From: Lachnospiraceae bacterium
GTDB taxonomy: Bacteria > Bacillota > Clostridia > Lachnospirales > Lachnospiraceae
Length of the DNA: 64,000 nucleotides
Direction of reading: 5' to 3'
Assembly: GCA_902363555.1 (NCBI GenBank)
Contig: CABJAM010000002.1
Location: 434,001-498,000 of the forward strand
Shown: in pieces, positions 35,829 to 45,642 of the stretch
Layout of the letters: every line of letters starts with the position of its first letter
Numbering within the stretch: the first letter of the stretch is position 1
Position numbers and translations under genes: made by a program
Notes under the pieces: model-generated
What the model was told of the DNA's origin: nothing
Database searches by the model: none
Seen by the model: only the letters and a program-made list of their open reading frames with translations

Positions 35829-38499
35829 AAACAAAATACAGCGTCACATCGCCGGTAATTCCTGAAAACGACTTAGCCTCAGCCGTCAGTCCAATCATAT
35901 TTGGCACCTTAGCCATCTCCCGCTCCAAAGTCGTGGCCACCTCGATTACAATACTGTTCTCACCATCGATCAGCGCCTCTGTAAGATCATAAACAAACGG
36001 CGGCGCGATCTGGATTCCCAGCGACTGTCCGTTTATAAATATCTCCACACCTTCGTGGGCATCGGTGATTTTAAGCACTGCACGCTGGCCCTTCGTTCCG
36101 TTAAAATTATTTTCGTAACGCACAAAGCCCGAAAACTCCGGTTCCTCAACAGCCAGATCATCCGGCAGGGTCACGGCTTTTTGCCGGTCAAATTCCGGAT
36201 AATCGATACTTCGGCATATACTGCGCTGCCAGGAACCATTAAATTTCACAGGCTGGCCCTCCGCCTTCACCGGAAGCCGCATATACCTCTCAATCTCGCA
36301 CAGGGAAGAAGGCCCGGCATCAAATATTACAATCTGAGGCTTTAGCGGCTCAATCGTAAGATAAATTTCCGCCCCATCAGCACCCTTCCTTAAATCCACC
36401 GGCTCCAGACAATTATCCCAGGCATTATACCCATAAGCCCCGCCGGTATTGTTCACATGAACCTTTCCTGCATAATCGGCTGTTCCCTCATTGACAAACA
36501 AATAAATCTCCGTCTGATCCTCATGGATATAGTGGTAGTAACGGACCCTGTCGTTCTCCGGGCACAATTCAATATCCTGGAACCTGTGCGCACGCACCGA
36601 AGGAACCACGTCGTCCAGACCAATAACCTCACCGGAAATGCCATCCGGACAGTTATCGATAAACCACACTGGCACGCCGGCTTCCTCCATACGTTTTACA
36701 TAAGCTGCAAATGCCGGTGTCACAAATGGCATCGCCGGAACGATCAGCGCCTTATAGACCTGGGTATTCACCCTCAGGCAGCCATCCTCAAGCCGCGTAC
36801 GGTATTTTTCTGTCTCCGAAAATACATCCTGAGGAATAAAATCATAGTCAATCTGAGCGTCAGCCAACACATGGGCCACCTTATGCGAATACATGGATTT
36901 CCCCATCCACTCCGCTTCCCCGTGATACAGTACTGCCACAGGGGCGGCATGCACGCCGTCGGTGATCAGCTCGCACACCCGGTTCATATAAGCCATCAGC
37001 GCGCCAAAATGACGATACTGGGGGTTATGCCCGTGGGCATAAAAATGCGGCGGGCAGTCCGGGTCCGGAAACGCTTTTGGCGAAAACGCATGGGGCACAT
37101 AATGATTGATCCCGCGCACAAGAAAGTGATCTGTCAGATACTTTTCCAGCCGGACACCCTCGCCCCAGCCATAGGCTCCGAAAATTTCACACATGGAATC
37201 GCCCTTTTTAAGCGGTTCAATGGCAGCCGCTGAATTGCCCAGCTTTCCAAGCATATAGTGGTAAAACTCACCGATGCGGTTGCCAAAGGGCTGCCCGCTC
37301 ACATCCACGTCCTCCTGCTGAGGCATCACCTGCCCGCCGATGTCATCGATCCCCGCCATATCCTGCCCGGCCAATCCCCGGAAATAGTGGCCTAAGGAGG
37401 ACCCTGTCCGCGCATGCTGATTATTGTCCTCGATCAGATGGCCAATGTACATGACGCCGTGCTCACGGCACCACGCTCCCATCTGCCAGGAAAAATCCTT
37501 CTCCACCAGCCGTGTGATCACATCCATATAAGTATAGCGTACCTCGGCAATGGCTTTGGCATCGGAATCATTTTCCCACAGCAGGATCAGCTTCCTGGCA
37601 AAGTCCTCTCCCAAAGCGGCTTTCAACGCCGTCTCCACCTCAGCACTCCACGGATAATCCAGATCATCACCGAAGCCCTTGCTGTTATCATATATATGTC
37701 CGTTGCCAAGCTCCGGTTCATCGGAGAAAAATCCGGCAATGGTTGTTCCGAAATCCTCTTTATAGTGCTCATAATGGGGCTCATAGACTGCATCGATCAG
37801 TATGCGGCAGGAACGCATATCCATCATATTGATATAATTTCTGTGATAGCCCTGGTTTCTGGAAAGATGCAGCGCATATACTTTCCAATTCCCTTCCGGC
37901 ACAGCCCAGCTCAGTGAATTTTCCCGGATCAAAGGCATCAGGTCCACCACATGGCTGGCATCATTTACATCATACACCGCCGCTGGCGTCTGCTCTGGCA
38001 GGCGCGTCTTTTGCACCGCATAAAGCCCCAGCAGCCGGTCGTCCTCAAACACCCGGTCATTGGCACCGCCAAGGCGGCGCTCCATCATATTCGGAACAAA
38101 CGGGTCCGGATGCAACAACTCGTCCGGGCCAATGCTTAAAACGTCCATACCGGCGCAGTCATATTTGCGGCAGCACACGCTCTGACGGCACAGCTCGTCC
38201 GGCGCGTCCTTCATAGCACCATTGGCAAAGCCCGTGGGGAAATGGCTGTCATCCAGGATCCATACCTTCATATTCCGCTTCCTGGCCTCGTCCAGGATCA
38301 CATCCATATCGGCCCACCACTTTGGCCCACAAAAATCCGGATGGGGACGGCTCTCCACACACACCGCCTTAATATTGCTCTCATCGATCACCTTCATATA
38401 CATCCGAAGCGTATCTTCATCCTCGCCGTGCTGCCAGAAAAACGGAAATATGTAATTCCCGCCCTGATGCTTCAGCAGCCGCTCAACCTTTTTATTCAT
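35827..38499 (-). CDS. Large glycosidase, GH106-like (rhamnosidase-like)
   Basis: An 890-aa protein starting MNKKVERLLKHQGG; AGGAGGGGAT precedes this ATG. N-terminal barrel (YIFPFFWQHGEDEDTLR, KVWILDDSHFPTGFANG), central region with GFFSDEPELGNGH, and a C-terminal galactose-binding-like domain (FINGQSLGIQIAPPFVYDLT). The pattern is that of GH106-like alpha-L-rhamnosidases and related unassigned enzymes. No signal peptide, so it is cytoplasmic. Last gene of the sugar-uptake locus, so it likely acts on the imported oligosaccharide. Family call is by memory of motifs. Confidence 0.75.
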   Translation of the reverse strand: MNKKVERLLKHQGGNYIFPFFWQHGEDEDTLRMYMKVIDESNIKAVCVESRPHPDFCGPKWWADMDVILDEARKRNMKVWILDDSHFPTGFANGAMKDAPDELCRQSVCCRKYDCAGMDVLSIGPDELLHPDPFVPNMMERRLGGANDRVFEDDRLLGLYAVQKTRLPEQTPAAVYDVNDASHVVDLMPLIRENSLSWAVPEGNWKVYALHLSRNQGYHRNYINMMDMRSCRILIDAVYEPHYEHYKEDFGTTIAGFFSDEPELGNGHIYDNSKGFGDDLDYPWSAEVETALKAALGEDFARKLILLWENDSDAKAIAEVRYTYMDVITRLVEKDFSWQMGAWCREHGVMYIGHLIEDNNQHARTGSSLGHYFRGLAGQDMAGIDDIGGQVMPQQEDVDVSGQPFGNRIGEFYHYMLGKLGNSAAAIEPLKKGDSMCEIFGAYGWGEGVRLEKYLTDHFLVRGINHYVPHAFSPKAFPDPDCPPHFYAHGHNPQYRHFGALMAYMNRVCELITDGVHAAPVAVLYHGEAEWMGKSMYSHKVAHVLADAQIDYDFIPQDVFSETEKYRTRLEDGCLRVNTQVYKALIVPAMPFVTPAFAAYVKRMEEAGVPVWFIDNCPDGISGEVIGLDDVVPSVRAHRFQDIELCPENDRVRYYHYIHEDQTEIYLFVNEGTADYAGKVHVNNTGGAYGYNAWDNCLEPVDLRKGADGAEIYLTIEPLKPQIVIFDAGPSSLCEIERYMRLPVKAEGQPVKFNGSWQRSICRSIDYPEFDRQKAVTLPDDLAVEEPEFSGFVRYENNFNGTKGQRAVLKITDAHEGVEIFINGQSLGIQIAPPFVYDLTEALIDGENSIVIEVATTLEREMAKVPNMIGLTAEAKSFSGITGDVTLYFV

Positions 38500-38580
38500 C
38501 AAAAATCCCCTCCTAAACGTCATGCATTACGTGACAGTTCGCTCCGTCGGAACTGTGATCACATTATATCCTGTACCTGT

Positions 38581-38645
38581 TATAATTTGTCGGGGATTTC
38601 CTCCGAAAATCCCTGACTGGCCTGGCCACCAGGCTAATTTTATTA
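38581..38645 (+). repeat. 65-bp interspersed repeat, copy A
   Basis: Starts TATAATTTGTCGGGGATTTC, contains GGGATTTCC/GAAAATCCC and GCCTGG-CCA-CCAGGC hairpins. Lies upstream of the glycosidase gene. Related copies at 44985-45128 and 63740-63796. Confidence 0.75.
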
Positions 38646-38732
38646 TACTCAAATACCGCGCACGTGAAATTCAAAAATTAAACTTAATATACAATTATTC
38701 GTCACAAACTAAAAATCTTCTGCGTGGCTTAC

Positions 38733-38762
38733 AGCAACTGTTCCGAAACCTCGAACGGTTAC
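38733..38762. repeat. GTAAC dyad repeat
   Basis: GCAACTGTTC...GAACGGTTAC, just past the stop of the permease gene. Confidence 0.6.
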
Positions 38763-38772
38763 CGCCGGTCAT

Positions 38773-39669
38773 CTATTCCTTCACCGCCCCCAGCGTGATC
38801 CCCTTGACAAAGTATTTCTGCAAAAACGGATATACGATGAGCACCGGTAAAATCCCCACCACAGCAATGGCCATACGCACGGTTGTGGACGGCAGGCTGC
38901 CCACACTCACATTACCGAACTGGGAAGCATTCTTAGACAAGTAGCTGATATTTTCATTGATCTGGTTCAAGATCAACTGGATCGTATAATATTTGCTTCC
39001 GCCTCTCTGCGTCAGATAGTAGAGGCCGTTGGTCCAGTCATTCCAGTAGATCAGCCCGGTCATCAGGCCAATGGTGGCAATAATGGGCCGCGCCAGAGGG
39101 AGGATGATACTTCTAAAGGTCTTCATCTCGCTGGCGCCGTCGATGCGGGCCGCCTCCTTAAGTGCCGACGGAATACTGAATTTATAATAGTTTTTCACAA
39201 GGATCACATTAAAAGCATTCATCATCAGCCCCGGAAGGATCAATGCCCATATCGTATCCCTTACATGAAAGATCTGATTCCAGCAATAGTAGCTGGCCAC
39301 AATGCCTCCGCCAAAAAGCATTGTAAAAATACACAAAAAGTTCAATACTCTGCCGCCGATAAGTTCATTGTCCGAAAGTGCATAGGCAAACATGGTGGTC
39401 ACGATAATACTCAGCGCCGTACCCACGACCGTCACAATAATCGTCATTAAATATGCCCGGCCGATCAGCCCCCAGGAGCTCGCTATGTATTCATAAGCCG
39501 CCAGGCTTAATTTCCCCGGAAAGAAGCTGAAGCCGTTGACTGTGGCCCACTGATTATCTGTGAATGACGCCACGATCAGCAATACAAACGGAAACAGGGC
39601 GCACACTGTGAAGAAAATCATCACAGCATGGGAAATGATCTGCCATCTTTTATATTCTTTTGTCTTCAT
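38773..39669 (-). CDS. Carbohydrate ABC transporter permease (LplC/YtcP type)
   Basis: A 298-aa permease with six membrane segments. The cytoplasmic coupling loop is the EAA-type motif KEAARIDGASEMKTFRSIILPLARP (about residues 187-211, in part). It belongs to the MalG/LplC branch of sugar importers. It follows the partner permease by 14 bp. Together with the lipoprotein it imports an oligosaccharide; no ATPase gene is present here, which is usual because such importers share one MsmK-type ATPase. Confidence 0.92.
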   Translation of the reverse strand: MKTKEYKRWQIISHAVMIFFTVCALFPFVLLIVASFTDNQWATVNGFSFFPGKLSLAAYEYIASSWGLIGRAYLMTIIVTVVGTALSIIVTTMFAYALSDNELIGGRVLNFLCIFTMLFGGGIVASYYCWNQIFHVRDTIWALILPGLMMNAFNVILVKNYYKFSIPSALKEAARIDGASEMKTFRSIILPLARPIIATIGLMTGLIYWNDWTNGLYYLTQRGGSKYYTIQLILNQINENISYLSKNASQFGNVSVGSLPSTTVRMAIAVVGILPVLIVYPFLQKYFVKGITLGAVKE

Positions 39670-39683
39670 AATCCTTCCCTCCT

Positions 39684-40646
39684 TTAAAATAATGCTGTAT
39701 CTTCACTGTATTTGCGCACAATACCATTGGCCGTCAGCACCAGGACAAAGCCGACAATGGACTGGAACACACTGGCCGCCGAGGACATGCCGTAATCACT
39801 GTTTTTCATCAATGCATTGTACACATAAACATCAATGGTCTGGGTCACGGAATACAGTGCCCCGGAGTTTTTGGGAATCTGATAGAAAAGGCCGAAATCC
39901 GAAGCAAAAATACGGCCCACCGAAAGAATAAACAGTGTAATGATCGTGGGCTTGAGCAGGGGGATCGTGATCCGGCAGATCTGCTGCCATTTGGATGCCC
40001 CGTCAATGCGTGCAGCCTCATAGTATTCCGTGCTGATTCCTACAATACTGGATAAATAGACGATCATGGAATACCCCACGCCCTTCCATATATTGCAGAT
40101 GGTCAGGATCAAAGGCCACCACGTCTTTGTCTGATACCAGTTGACCGGCGTTCCCCCCAATTTCTTTATCAGCTCATTAATAAGACCTGTATCCGAAGAA
40201 AGCAGGGCGTAAACGAGATAGCTGACCACAACCCAGCTCATCAGGTAGGGAAGCAGGATCACGCTCTGATAAAATTTAGACGCTGCCTTATTGCGCACCT
40301 CATTGAGCAATATCGCCACAGCAATGGCGATCACTGTTCCTAAAATGATAAACACCACATTATACAAAACGGTATTTCGTATAATAGTTAGAGCGGTTTT
40401 GGACCGGAACAAAAACTTAAAATTGTCCAAACCACACCACGGGCTCCCGAGCAGCCCTTTTGAGACATTGATCTTCTTAAATGCGATCATAATTCCAAAC
40501 ATGGGAATGTAATTATTGCAGATCATATATATAAGCCCCGGAAGCGCCATAAAATATAAAGGGATCATCCGCTTCCAGCGTCTTTTTTTCTTATCCGGTT
40601 TCAAAACAGGCATTGCAGCACTGGTATCCGTTGTCATAATCATCAT
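39684..40646 (-). CDS. Carbohydrate ABC transporter permease (LplB/YteP type)
   Basis: A 320-aa permease of the MalF/LplB branch. N-terminal basic stretch (KPDKKKRRWKRM), six membrane segments and the coupling loop YYEAARIDGASKWQQICRITIP. It pairs with the next permease gene. The locus resembles Bacillus yteP-lplABC and rhamnogalacturonan-type uptake systems. Substrate is not proven. Confidence 0.92.
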   Translation of the reverse strand: MMIMTTDTSAAMPVLKPDKKKRRWKRMIPLYFMALPGLIYMICNNYIPMFGIMIAFKKINVSKGLLGSPWCGLDNFKFLFRSKTALTIIRNTVLYNVVFIILGTVIAIAVAILLNEVRNKAASKFYQSVILLPYLMSWVVVSYLVYALLSSDTGLINELIKKLGGTPVNWYQTKTWWPLILTICNIWKGVGYSMIVYLSSIVGISTEYYEAARIDGASKWQQICRITIPLLKPTIITLFILSVGRIFASDFGLFYQIPKNSGALYSVTQTIDVYVYNALMKNSDYGMSSAASVFQSIVGFVLVLTANGIVRKYSEDTALF

Positions 40647-40730
40647 CCTCCCGCCATTTTAAGCCTGAAAAGGGGATGCCCCAAGACCATGCCTTTAAAG
40701 CATCCCCCGCAGCAGCTTCTGCGTGATTTA

Positions 40731-42354
40731 CTATTTGCCGTTAGCAGCTAGCCATTCATTTAGCTGTGTTTGATTTTCTTTGAGGATATCTCCAATACCT
40801 GCATCCTCCAATGCCTTGTTAAACTCCTTCAGTATAGCAGTTGGCTCCTGAGCGCCAGTAGATAAAATACCCACATACTGCTGGATCACGGCATCCACGG
40901 CGGCCTTCTGCGCGGCCACATTGCTCGCGTTAAAGACATAGCCGAGGGTACAGGACTTCTGTTCGTCTGTAATACTCTCATTAAATTCCCGGCCAACCGT
41001 GTAGTAATCCAGGGTCAGCGGCTCATAAACAGCAATCGACAGCTTGTCACCAAAAACATGTAAGGGCATCGTGTACGGGCTGTTGGCGGCATCCACGCCG
41101 TCGGCATAGCGGATCACGCCCTGGCCGGCCTTCTCACCTTTTTCCACCCATTCATAGCTGACACCCTCAAGGCCGTTAGTGAGGATATTATCCAGATCAT
41201 TATCTGCATAAAGCATGTTCAGGAACTGGAAGGTCTTTTCCGGATTTTCACAGGTTGTAGGAATGGACCATGTACTGATCTGATACATCTGTGTTGCCGC
41301 ATATTTATCGGTCAGACTGATCATGGTCATATCATAACCGCAGTCTCTGGTCAGATTGGACTTCATATCCGTTTCTGTACCCTGGAAGCCGCCCAGATAG
41401 TAGCCCGACTGAATCTGAACCGTACCGGCATCCGTATTGGTGGAGGCATCCGGTGAATAGTATCCGGCCTGTGCCCACTGATACATCCGCTCGGCAAATG
41501 CCTTGTATTCATCGGTTGCAAAAAGATTCTCAACAGTCGTATTCCCGTCAAGTCCGCCCCCCCATAAGCACACCATTACCCACAGTTCCTCCTAAAGTAT
41601 CAAGCTGATGGGTAGAACCATAAAACTCACTGTTGGATGCTGTACCACTGATGCAGTAATAGCCATCGCCATACTTTTCTTTATAGGCTTTAAAAACCTC
41701 TTCTAAATCGTCCAGAGTATACGTCTTTTCCTCATCAAATTCAAAGCCCAATTCCTGCAATATATCGGTGCGGGCCGCAAATCCATATTTTCTGGCCCAT
41801 TTCTCTTCCGAGGGAACAGCATACAGACTGCCATTATAATAACCACCGGCCATGGCAATGCCCTCAGCCGTTTCAATATCCTGTCCATACTGGGCATACA
41901 GATCATCCAGCGGGAGCAAAGCGCCCTTATCCACAAGGCTTGACATCGTTCCAGCAAAATTAAGGATCAGATCCAGCTTGTCGCCGGAGGTAATCATCAG
42001 GTTGACCTGTGACTGCAGATCATAAACAAAGATTGGGTAAAGTGTCACATGAACACCGATGGCGGGCCCTGTCACATCATTAATGGCCTTTTCCACGTCG
42101 GCCAGCCCGGAAGGCTCCGCACCCAGTGTGGCGATGGTCATCACTACGTTGTAAATATCGCCGTCATTGCCGGCGGGAGCCTGTGTGTCGTCCTTTTGCG
42201 CTGTTGTCTCACCGCCCGGCGCCTGTGTTGTCTTTTCTTTGGTCTGGTCCGGAGCCTTTGTTTCTCCGGATGAAGAATTTCCGCCGCCGCAGGCCGCCAG
42301 AGAAACAGCCATGACCACAGCGAGCAGCGTTGCAATAAATCGTTTAATTTTCAT
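40731..42354 (-). pseudogene. Extracellular sugar-binding lipoprotein, split by a 1-bp frameshift
   Basis: Two overlapping frames, 42354-41548 and 41576-40731, together encode one solute-binding protein of about 540 aa. The first starts MKIKRFIATLLAV with lipobox LAAC (Cys about 22). The break falls at a run of seven G on the minus strand (seven C at about 41557-41563): with six G the frame continues ...GVLMGGGLDGNT.... The rest is a typical LplA-like binding protein (FQFLNMLYADNDLDNIL). It may be a sequencing or assembly error, a real recent mutation or a slippage switch. The other genes of the locus are intact, which favours error or reversibility. Confidence 0.88.
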
Positions 42355-42388
42355 CGTTTATCCTCCTCCTTGGATGTTTGATGTATTT

Positions 42389-42394
42389 ATTATA
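42389..42394 (-). promoter_or_regulatory. Candidate -10 of the sugar-uptake operon
   Basis: TATAAT on the minus strand at 42394-42389, 35 bp before the lipoprotein start and behind a GGAGGAGGA site; the -35 is weak (ATACT region), as expected if YesN activates it. Confidence 0.4.
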
Positions 42395-42546
42395 TACAAT
42401 TTACACAAGGAAGTATTAAACTATCCCGACCCGTATTTGCATTATTTTATACATAGTTTCACTATTCCAACATTTTCTGGCACTTTTACAACAATCCTCA
42501 GGATTAGTTGTGCAAATCGTGTCATCGTTCCGGCAGGTCTGTGCGA

Positions 42547-43329
42547 TTACCTCAAATGCTTTCTGCGGTATTCCCTGGGTGACTGCCCAATATATTTCCC
42601 AAAGGTTCTTGTGAAATACGAATAGTTATTGTAGCCCACCTTCGCGGCCACAGAGCTGACCGTAAGACCTGGGTCGCGCAGCAGCTCCTTTGCCAGCTCC
42701 ATCCGCTTTTCAGTAATATAATCCACCACCGTCATACTGTTTTTCTTTTTAAACAGCCGCCCAAGATGGGTCGGACTGATATGTACCTCCTCGGCCAGAA
42801 GTTCCAGTGACAAAGGCTCTGACAGATGGGTCTGGATATATTTCTCCGTCACCGCCACGATATCCTGCTCTCCGGGCTGGCGGCTCTCCTCTTTTAAATT
42901 TTCCACATAAAGCTTTCCATACTCCTGGAAAAGACGGCTTTCCCCCGAGGACGCCAGCTTATTTTCCGCCTTTAATAAAATTTCCACGATTTCTTCTGTA
43001 TCGGCCGGCTTTAAAATATAACCCAGACAGGACAGACCGATGGCCTGGCGCGCCAGATCAAAATCGGCATGACAGGTAAGAAAAATACACTCCACATGAC
43101 TGTAATGCTCCCGAACCCACTTCACCAGATCGATGCCGCTGCCCATGGGCATTTCGATATCGCACAGCAGGATATCCACCTTATGGCTGCGAAATATGTT
43201 CACAGCCTGGGCGTAGCTGTTGGCCGTGTAAATATTTTCAAATCGCAGGCGCTCCCACGGTACATCATCCAGTATTCCCTGAATGGCAAACATCTCATCA
43301 TCCACAATTAACAGATTCATCTTTTTCAT
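42547..43329 (-). CDS. YesN-type response regulator (receiver plus AraC)
   Basis: A 260-aa regulator. Receiver domain 1-120 with phospho-acceptor Asp57 in LLCDIEMP. C-terminal AraC helix-turn-helix (about 155-255) with VAAKVGYNNYSYFTRTFGKYIGQSPREYR. It starts inside the end of the kinase gene, so the pair is coupled. By analogy with YesMN systems it activates the adjacent sugar-uptake genes when the kinase detects extracellular sugar. Confidence 0.94.
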   Translation of the reverse strand: MKKMNLLIVDDEMFAIQGILDDVPWERLRFENIYTANSYAQAVNIFRSHKVDILLCDIEMPMGSGIDLVKWVREHYSHVECIFLTCHADFDLARQAIGLSCLGYILKPADTEEIVEILLKAENKLASSGESRLFQEYGKLYVENLKEESRQPGEQDIVAVTEKYIQTHLSEPLSLELLAEEVHISPTHLGRLFKKKNSMTVVDYITEKRMELAKELLRDPGLTVSSVAAKVGYNNYSYFTRTFGKYIGQSPREYRRKHLR

Positions 43330-44953
43330 CCTCCTCCAAAGGCAGCCGGATAAATATCTGGGTTCCCCCGCCCGGACTGCTGGTAATATTCATATATGCC
43401 TGATCCCCATATTTTAAGGCCAGGCGCCGCCGGCAATTCCATATGCCGATATGCTTTCCCGATGCGTTATTTAATATTTCCCCGCTGCGAAGCACCTCAA
43501 GTGTGTCCGCATCTATGCCGCAGCCGGTATCGCATATGGACAGCACAAGAAAATCATCTTCTCTGCGGGCAATGACGATAATTTCGATTTCATTTCCCAT
43601 AGTCAGCGCGTACTTGATGGAATTTTCTATAAAATTCAAGATTAAAAGCGACGGCAGACGGACATTTTCAAGTGATGGGTCCACATTTTCCATATAAGTA
43701 AAGGCTCCTGGAAAACGCATTTTCTGTATTTGAAGATAATTTTCCACACAGGCAAGCTCCTCCTGTAACCGCACCGTGCCGTGGGTATGCCAGAGAGAAA
43801 ATCTGAGATAGCCGGATAAATATTTCGTAAACTGCTTGATCTCCGGCAGTTTTTCCGACTTGGCCATGCTGAAAATAATGTTCAGACAGTTTAAAATAAA
43901 GTGCGGGTTCACCTGGAGCCGCAGGTTGGTGGCCTCGATATCCCTCTTTTCCAGCTCCTTCTCATAAACCTGGATACGGAGATTTTTCAGATTATCCGCC
44001 ATGGAATTATACTTCCGGTTCAGCGCGCTCGTCTCCCGGTTTCCGGCCGCCTCGGGCATACGGTAATCAGGATTTCCCGTCTCCAGCTCGTCCATGGCGT
44101 GATCCAGCGCATTCATGGGCCGTATAAAAATACGGCGGATGATCAGCAGTAACACCGGAATGCATAAAACATAAATAACCACTAAAACCATTCCAATCTG
44201 CTGCACCATGGGAAGCTTACCCATGATCTCCTTCCGTTCCATCCATATATGAACGGTGGCTGCGGAGCGTTCTCCGCTCACGTCCACCCCTACAAAGCCG
44301 TCGTCCGGCTCCAGAACCGGCTGGGAGTCAATACTTACCCGGCAACCTTCCACCGAGAGATTTCCCGCAATCTCCTCCTCCAATAGCCCCAGATGGATCA
44401 TGGCTCCATAGTAGAAATCGTGAACATTAAAAATATGGATCAGCCATTTTTCTCCGTCCACATCATCAATAAACCACTTTTTTTGCTGTTTTTCAACAGC
44501 ATTTTCCTGAATGTAAGCTTTCAATGGCGTCCGAAGATTGCTAAGATCCGTTTTTATGGCTACATTGGCATAATCTTCATTACTCAGATAAAAAAAGTAC
44601 GCATCAGCCTCCATAAAGCTTTTCACCCGGCTTGACAGATCCTGCCAGTAAATCGTGGCGTCGGCTGCATACTCCTCCCCCTCTTTATGGTTCCTCAGCT
44701 TCAGCAGCTTTGCATTTTTATCCACCTCGGAGGAATAAAATGTATCCGCCGAATCGATCCGTTCATCCAGCGCGTTCATATACAGCTTCCCCGTATGCCA
44801 GGCCGCATCCCTGCTCTGCTGAACATAAGCGCTCTGCGTAAAGGCCGCAAAGCCCAGTGATATGATGTTTATGGGTAATATCAGACAGAACACGATTAAA
44901 AATATCTGTGTCGTCACAGAAAGCTTGTAGAAATATCGAAACAGTCTCCTCAA
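43298..44953 (-). CDS. YesM-type sensor histidine kinase
   Basis: A 551-aa kinase. TM1 at about 15-36, extracellular sensor about 40-255, TM2 about 256-276, HAMP-like linker, then a His_kinase domain with LRLQVNPHFILNCLN (His about 350) and an ATPase domain with NFIENSIKYAL and CDTGCGID. This is the LytS/YesM family that senses carbohydrates outside the cell. It is the first gene of the sugar-uptake locus. Confidence 0.94.
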   Translation of the reverse strand: MRRLFRYFYKLSVTTQIFLIVFCLILPINIISLGFAAFTQSAYVQQSRDAAWHTGKLYMNALDERIDSADTFYSSEVDKNAKLLKLRNHKEGEEYAADATIYWQDLSSRVKSFMEADAYFFYLSNEDYANVAIKTDLSNLRTPLKAYIQENAVEKQQKKWFIDDVDGEKWLIHIFNVHDFYYGAMIHLGLLEEEIAGNLSVEGCRVSIDSQPVLEPDDGFVGVDVSGERSAATVHIWMERKEIMGKLPMVQQIGMVLVVIYVLCIPVLLLIIRRIFIRPMNALDHAMDELETGNPDYRMPEAAGNRETSALNRKYNSMADNLKNLRIQVYEKELEKRDIEATNLRLQVNPHFILNCLNIIFSMAKSEKLPEIKQFTKYLSGYLRFSLWHTHGTVRLQEELACVENYLQIQKMRFPGAFTYMENVDPSLENVRLPSLLILNFIENSIKYALTMGNEIEIIVIARREDDFLVLSICDTGCGIDADTLEVLRSGEILNNASGKHIGIWNCRRRLALKYGDQAYMNITSSPGGGTQIFIRLPLEEDEKDESVNCG

Positions 44954-44984
44954 TTTTATACACCCCCGTTTACCAATACAAAAT

Positions 44985-45128
44985 TATTATAATTTGCCGG
45001 GAATTTCCCTGGAAATCCTTGACCTGCTTGGCCATCAGGCCAATTCCTATTATATTTTGTCGAGGATTCCCAAAGGAATCCTTGACCTGCTTGGCCATCA
45101 GGCCAATTCCTATTATAATTGGCGGGGG
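44985..45128 (+). repeat. Tandem copies B and C (plus partial third) of the 65-bp repeat
   Basis: Units start at 44985 and 45049 (ATTATA...TTTGYCG), with a truncated third from 45112. Period 63-64 bp. Each holds GGATTYCC/GGAATCC and GCTTGGCCATCAGGC dyads. They lie directly upstream of the YesM-type kinase gene. The rest of 44954-45354 holds nothing else I can name apart from the small-ORF promoter. Confidence 0.85.
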
Positions 45129-45283
45129 GATGATTTACAAGAATATTCAAATCAGAAATGCGCTCTTTTGCCTGAGAATTTTCTACCGGATACACTTACA
45201 ACTCATAGTGTGTTTATTTTTGAAACTTATTTCTGTAACAGTATATTTTGTCATTTTGTGTCGATATTTTTAGATGAAAAATC

Positions 45284-45313
45284 TTAGAATTTTACGCGAT
45301 TGTACGTTATAAT
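45284..45313 (+). promoter_or_regulatory. Promoter of the 31-aa membrane peptide
   Basis: -10 TATAAT at 45308-45313, weak -35 TTAGAA at 45284-45289 with an 18-bp gap. Start codon 42 bp downstream of the -10. Confidence 0.5.
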
Positions 45314-45354
45314 TATAGTGCTGTCGATACTTTCCAGCAGGAAGGAGGTGCAGT

Positions 45355-45450
45355 ATGGAATACATAGCTACGCTCTTAATTTCGATCATGGCAGGTGTTG
45401 TCAGTCATCTTATCTGCAAATGGCTAGATCGAAATCAAAAAGACAGCTAG
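45355..45450 (+). CDS. 31-aa single-span membrane peptide (putative type I toxin)
   Basis: Short frame of 31 codons beginning MEYIATLLISIMAG and ending KWLDRNQKDS. It has one hydrophobic helix (about 4-21) and a basic/polar tail, the shape of Fst/TxpA-type membrane toxins. The ribosome-binding site GGAAGGAGG is excellent. A hairpin begins 8 bp after its stop, and a convergent promoter with terminator produces a short RNA against its 3' region. I recall similar small peptides in Clostridia, usually annotated as hypothetical. Function is inferred from the arrangement. Confidence 0.7.
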   Translation: MEYIATLLISIMAGVVSHLICKWLDRNQKDS

Positions 45451-45451
45451 C

Positions 45452-45520
45452 CAAAAAAGAACCCCCACGGAACTAGCCCTTCCGTGGGGGTTCGTGCAGT
45501 ATAGGAATACATTTGCTCTT
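45452..45520 (-). ncRNA. Putative antisense RNA (type I antitoxin candidate)
   Basis: The minus-strand promoter at 45555-45527 would start RNA near 45520. It would end at the T run 45458-45453 behind a 13-bp stem (45459-45471 with 45481-45493), giving about 65-70 nt. It is complementary to the region just 3' of the 31-aa peptide gene, as in TxpA/RatA-like pairs. Confidence 0.55.
45459..45493 (-). terminator. Hairpin shared by peptide gene and antisense RNA
   Basis: GAACCCCCACGGA pairs perfectly with TCCGTGGGGGTTC. The T run lies only on the minus-strand side (TTTTTT), so it is an intrinsic terminator for the antisense direction; on the plus strand it may just stabilise the mRNA 3' end. Confidence 0.85.
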
Positions 45521-45526
45521 GAGTGT

Positions 45527-45555
45527 ATAATAATCTATTTATTTAGAAATGTCAA
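45527..45555 (-). promoter_or_regulatory. Promoter of the antisense RNA
   Basis: Minus strand: -35 TTGACA (45555-45550), 17-bp spacer, -10 TATTAT (45532-45527). Near-consensus, with no gene downstream on this strand before the terminator. Confidence 0.75.
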
Positions 45556-45600
45556 TATCCGAGACGGCCCACTTTACGCATAAATTTTTTCAAAAAACTC

Positions 45601-45628
45601 TTGACATTTTCATTTTTTCGAGTATACT
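45601..45628 (+). promoter_or_regulatory. Promoter of glutamine synthetase III
   Basis: -35 TTGACA (45601-45606), 16-bp spacer, -10 TATACT (45623-45628). The start codon is 164 bp downstream, leaving a long leader. Confidence 0.7.
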
Positions 45629-45642
45629 ACCAAACATAGAGC

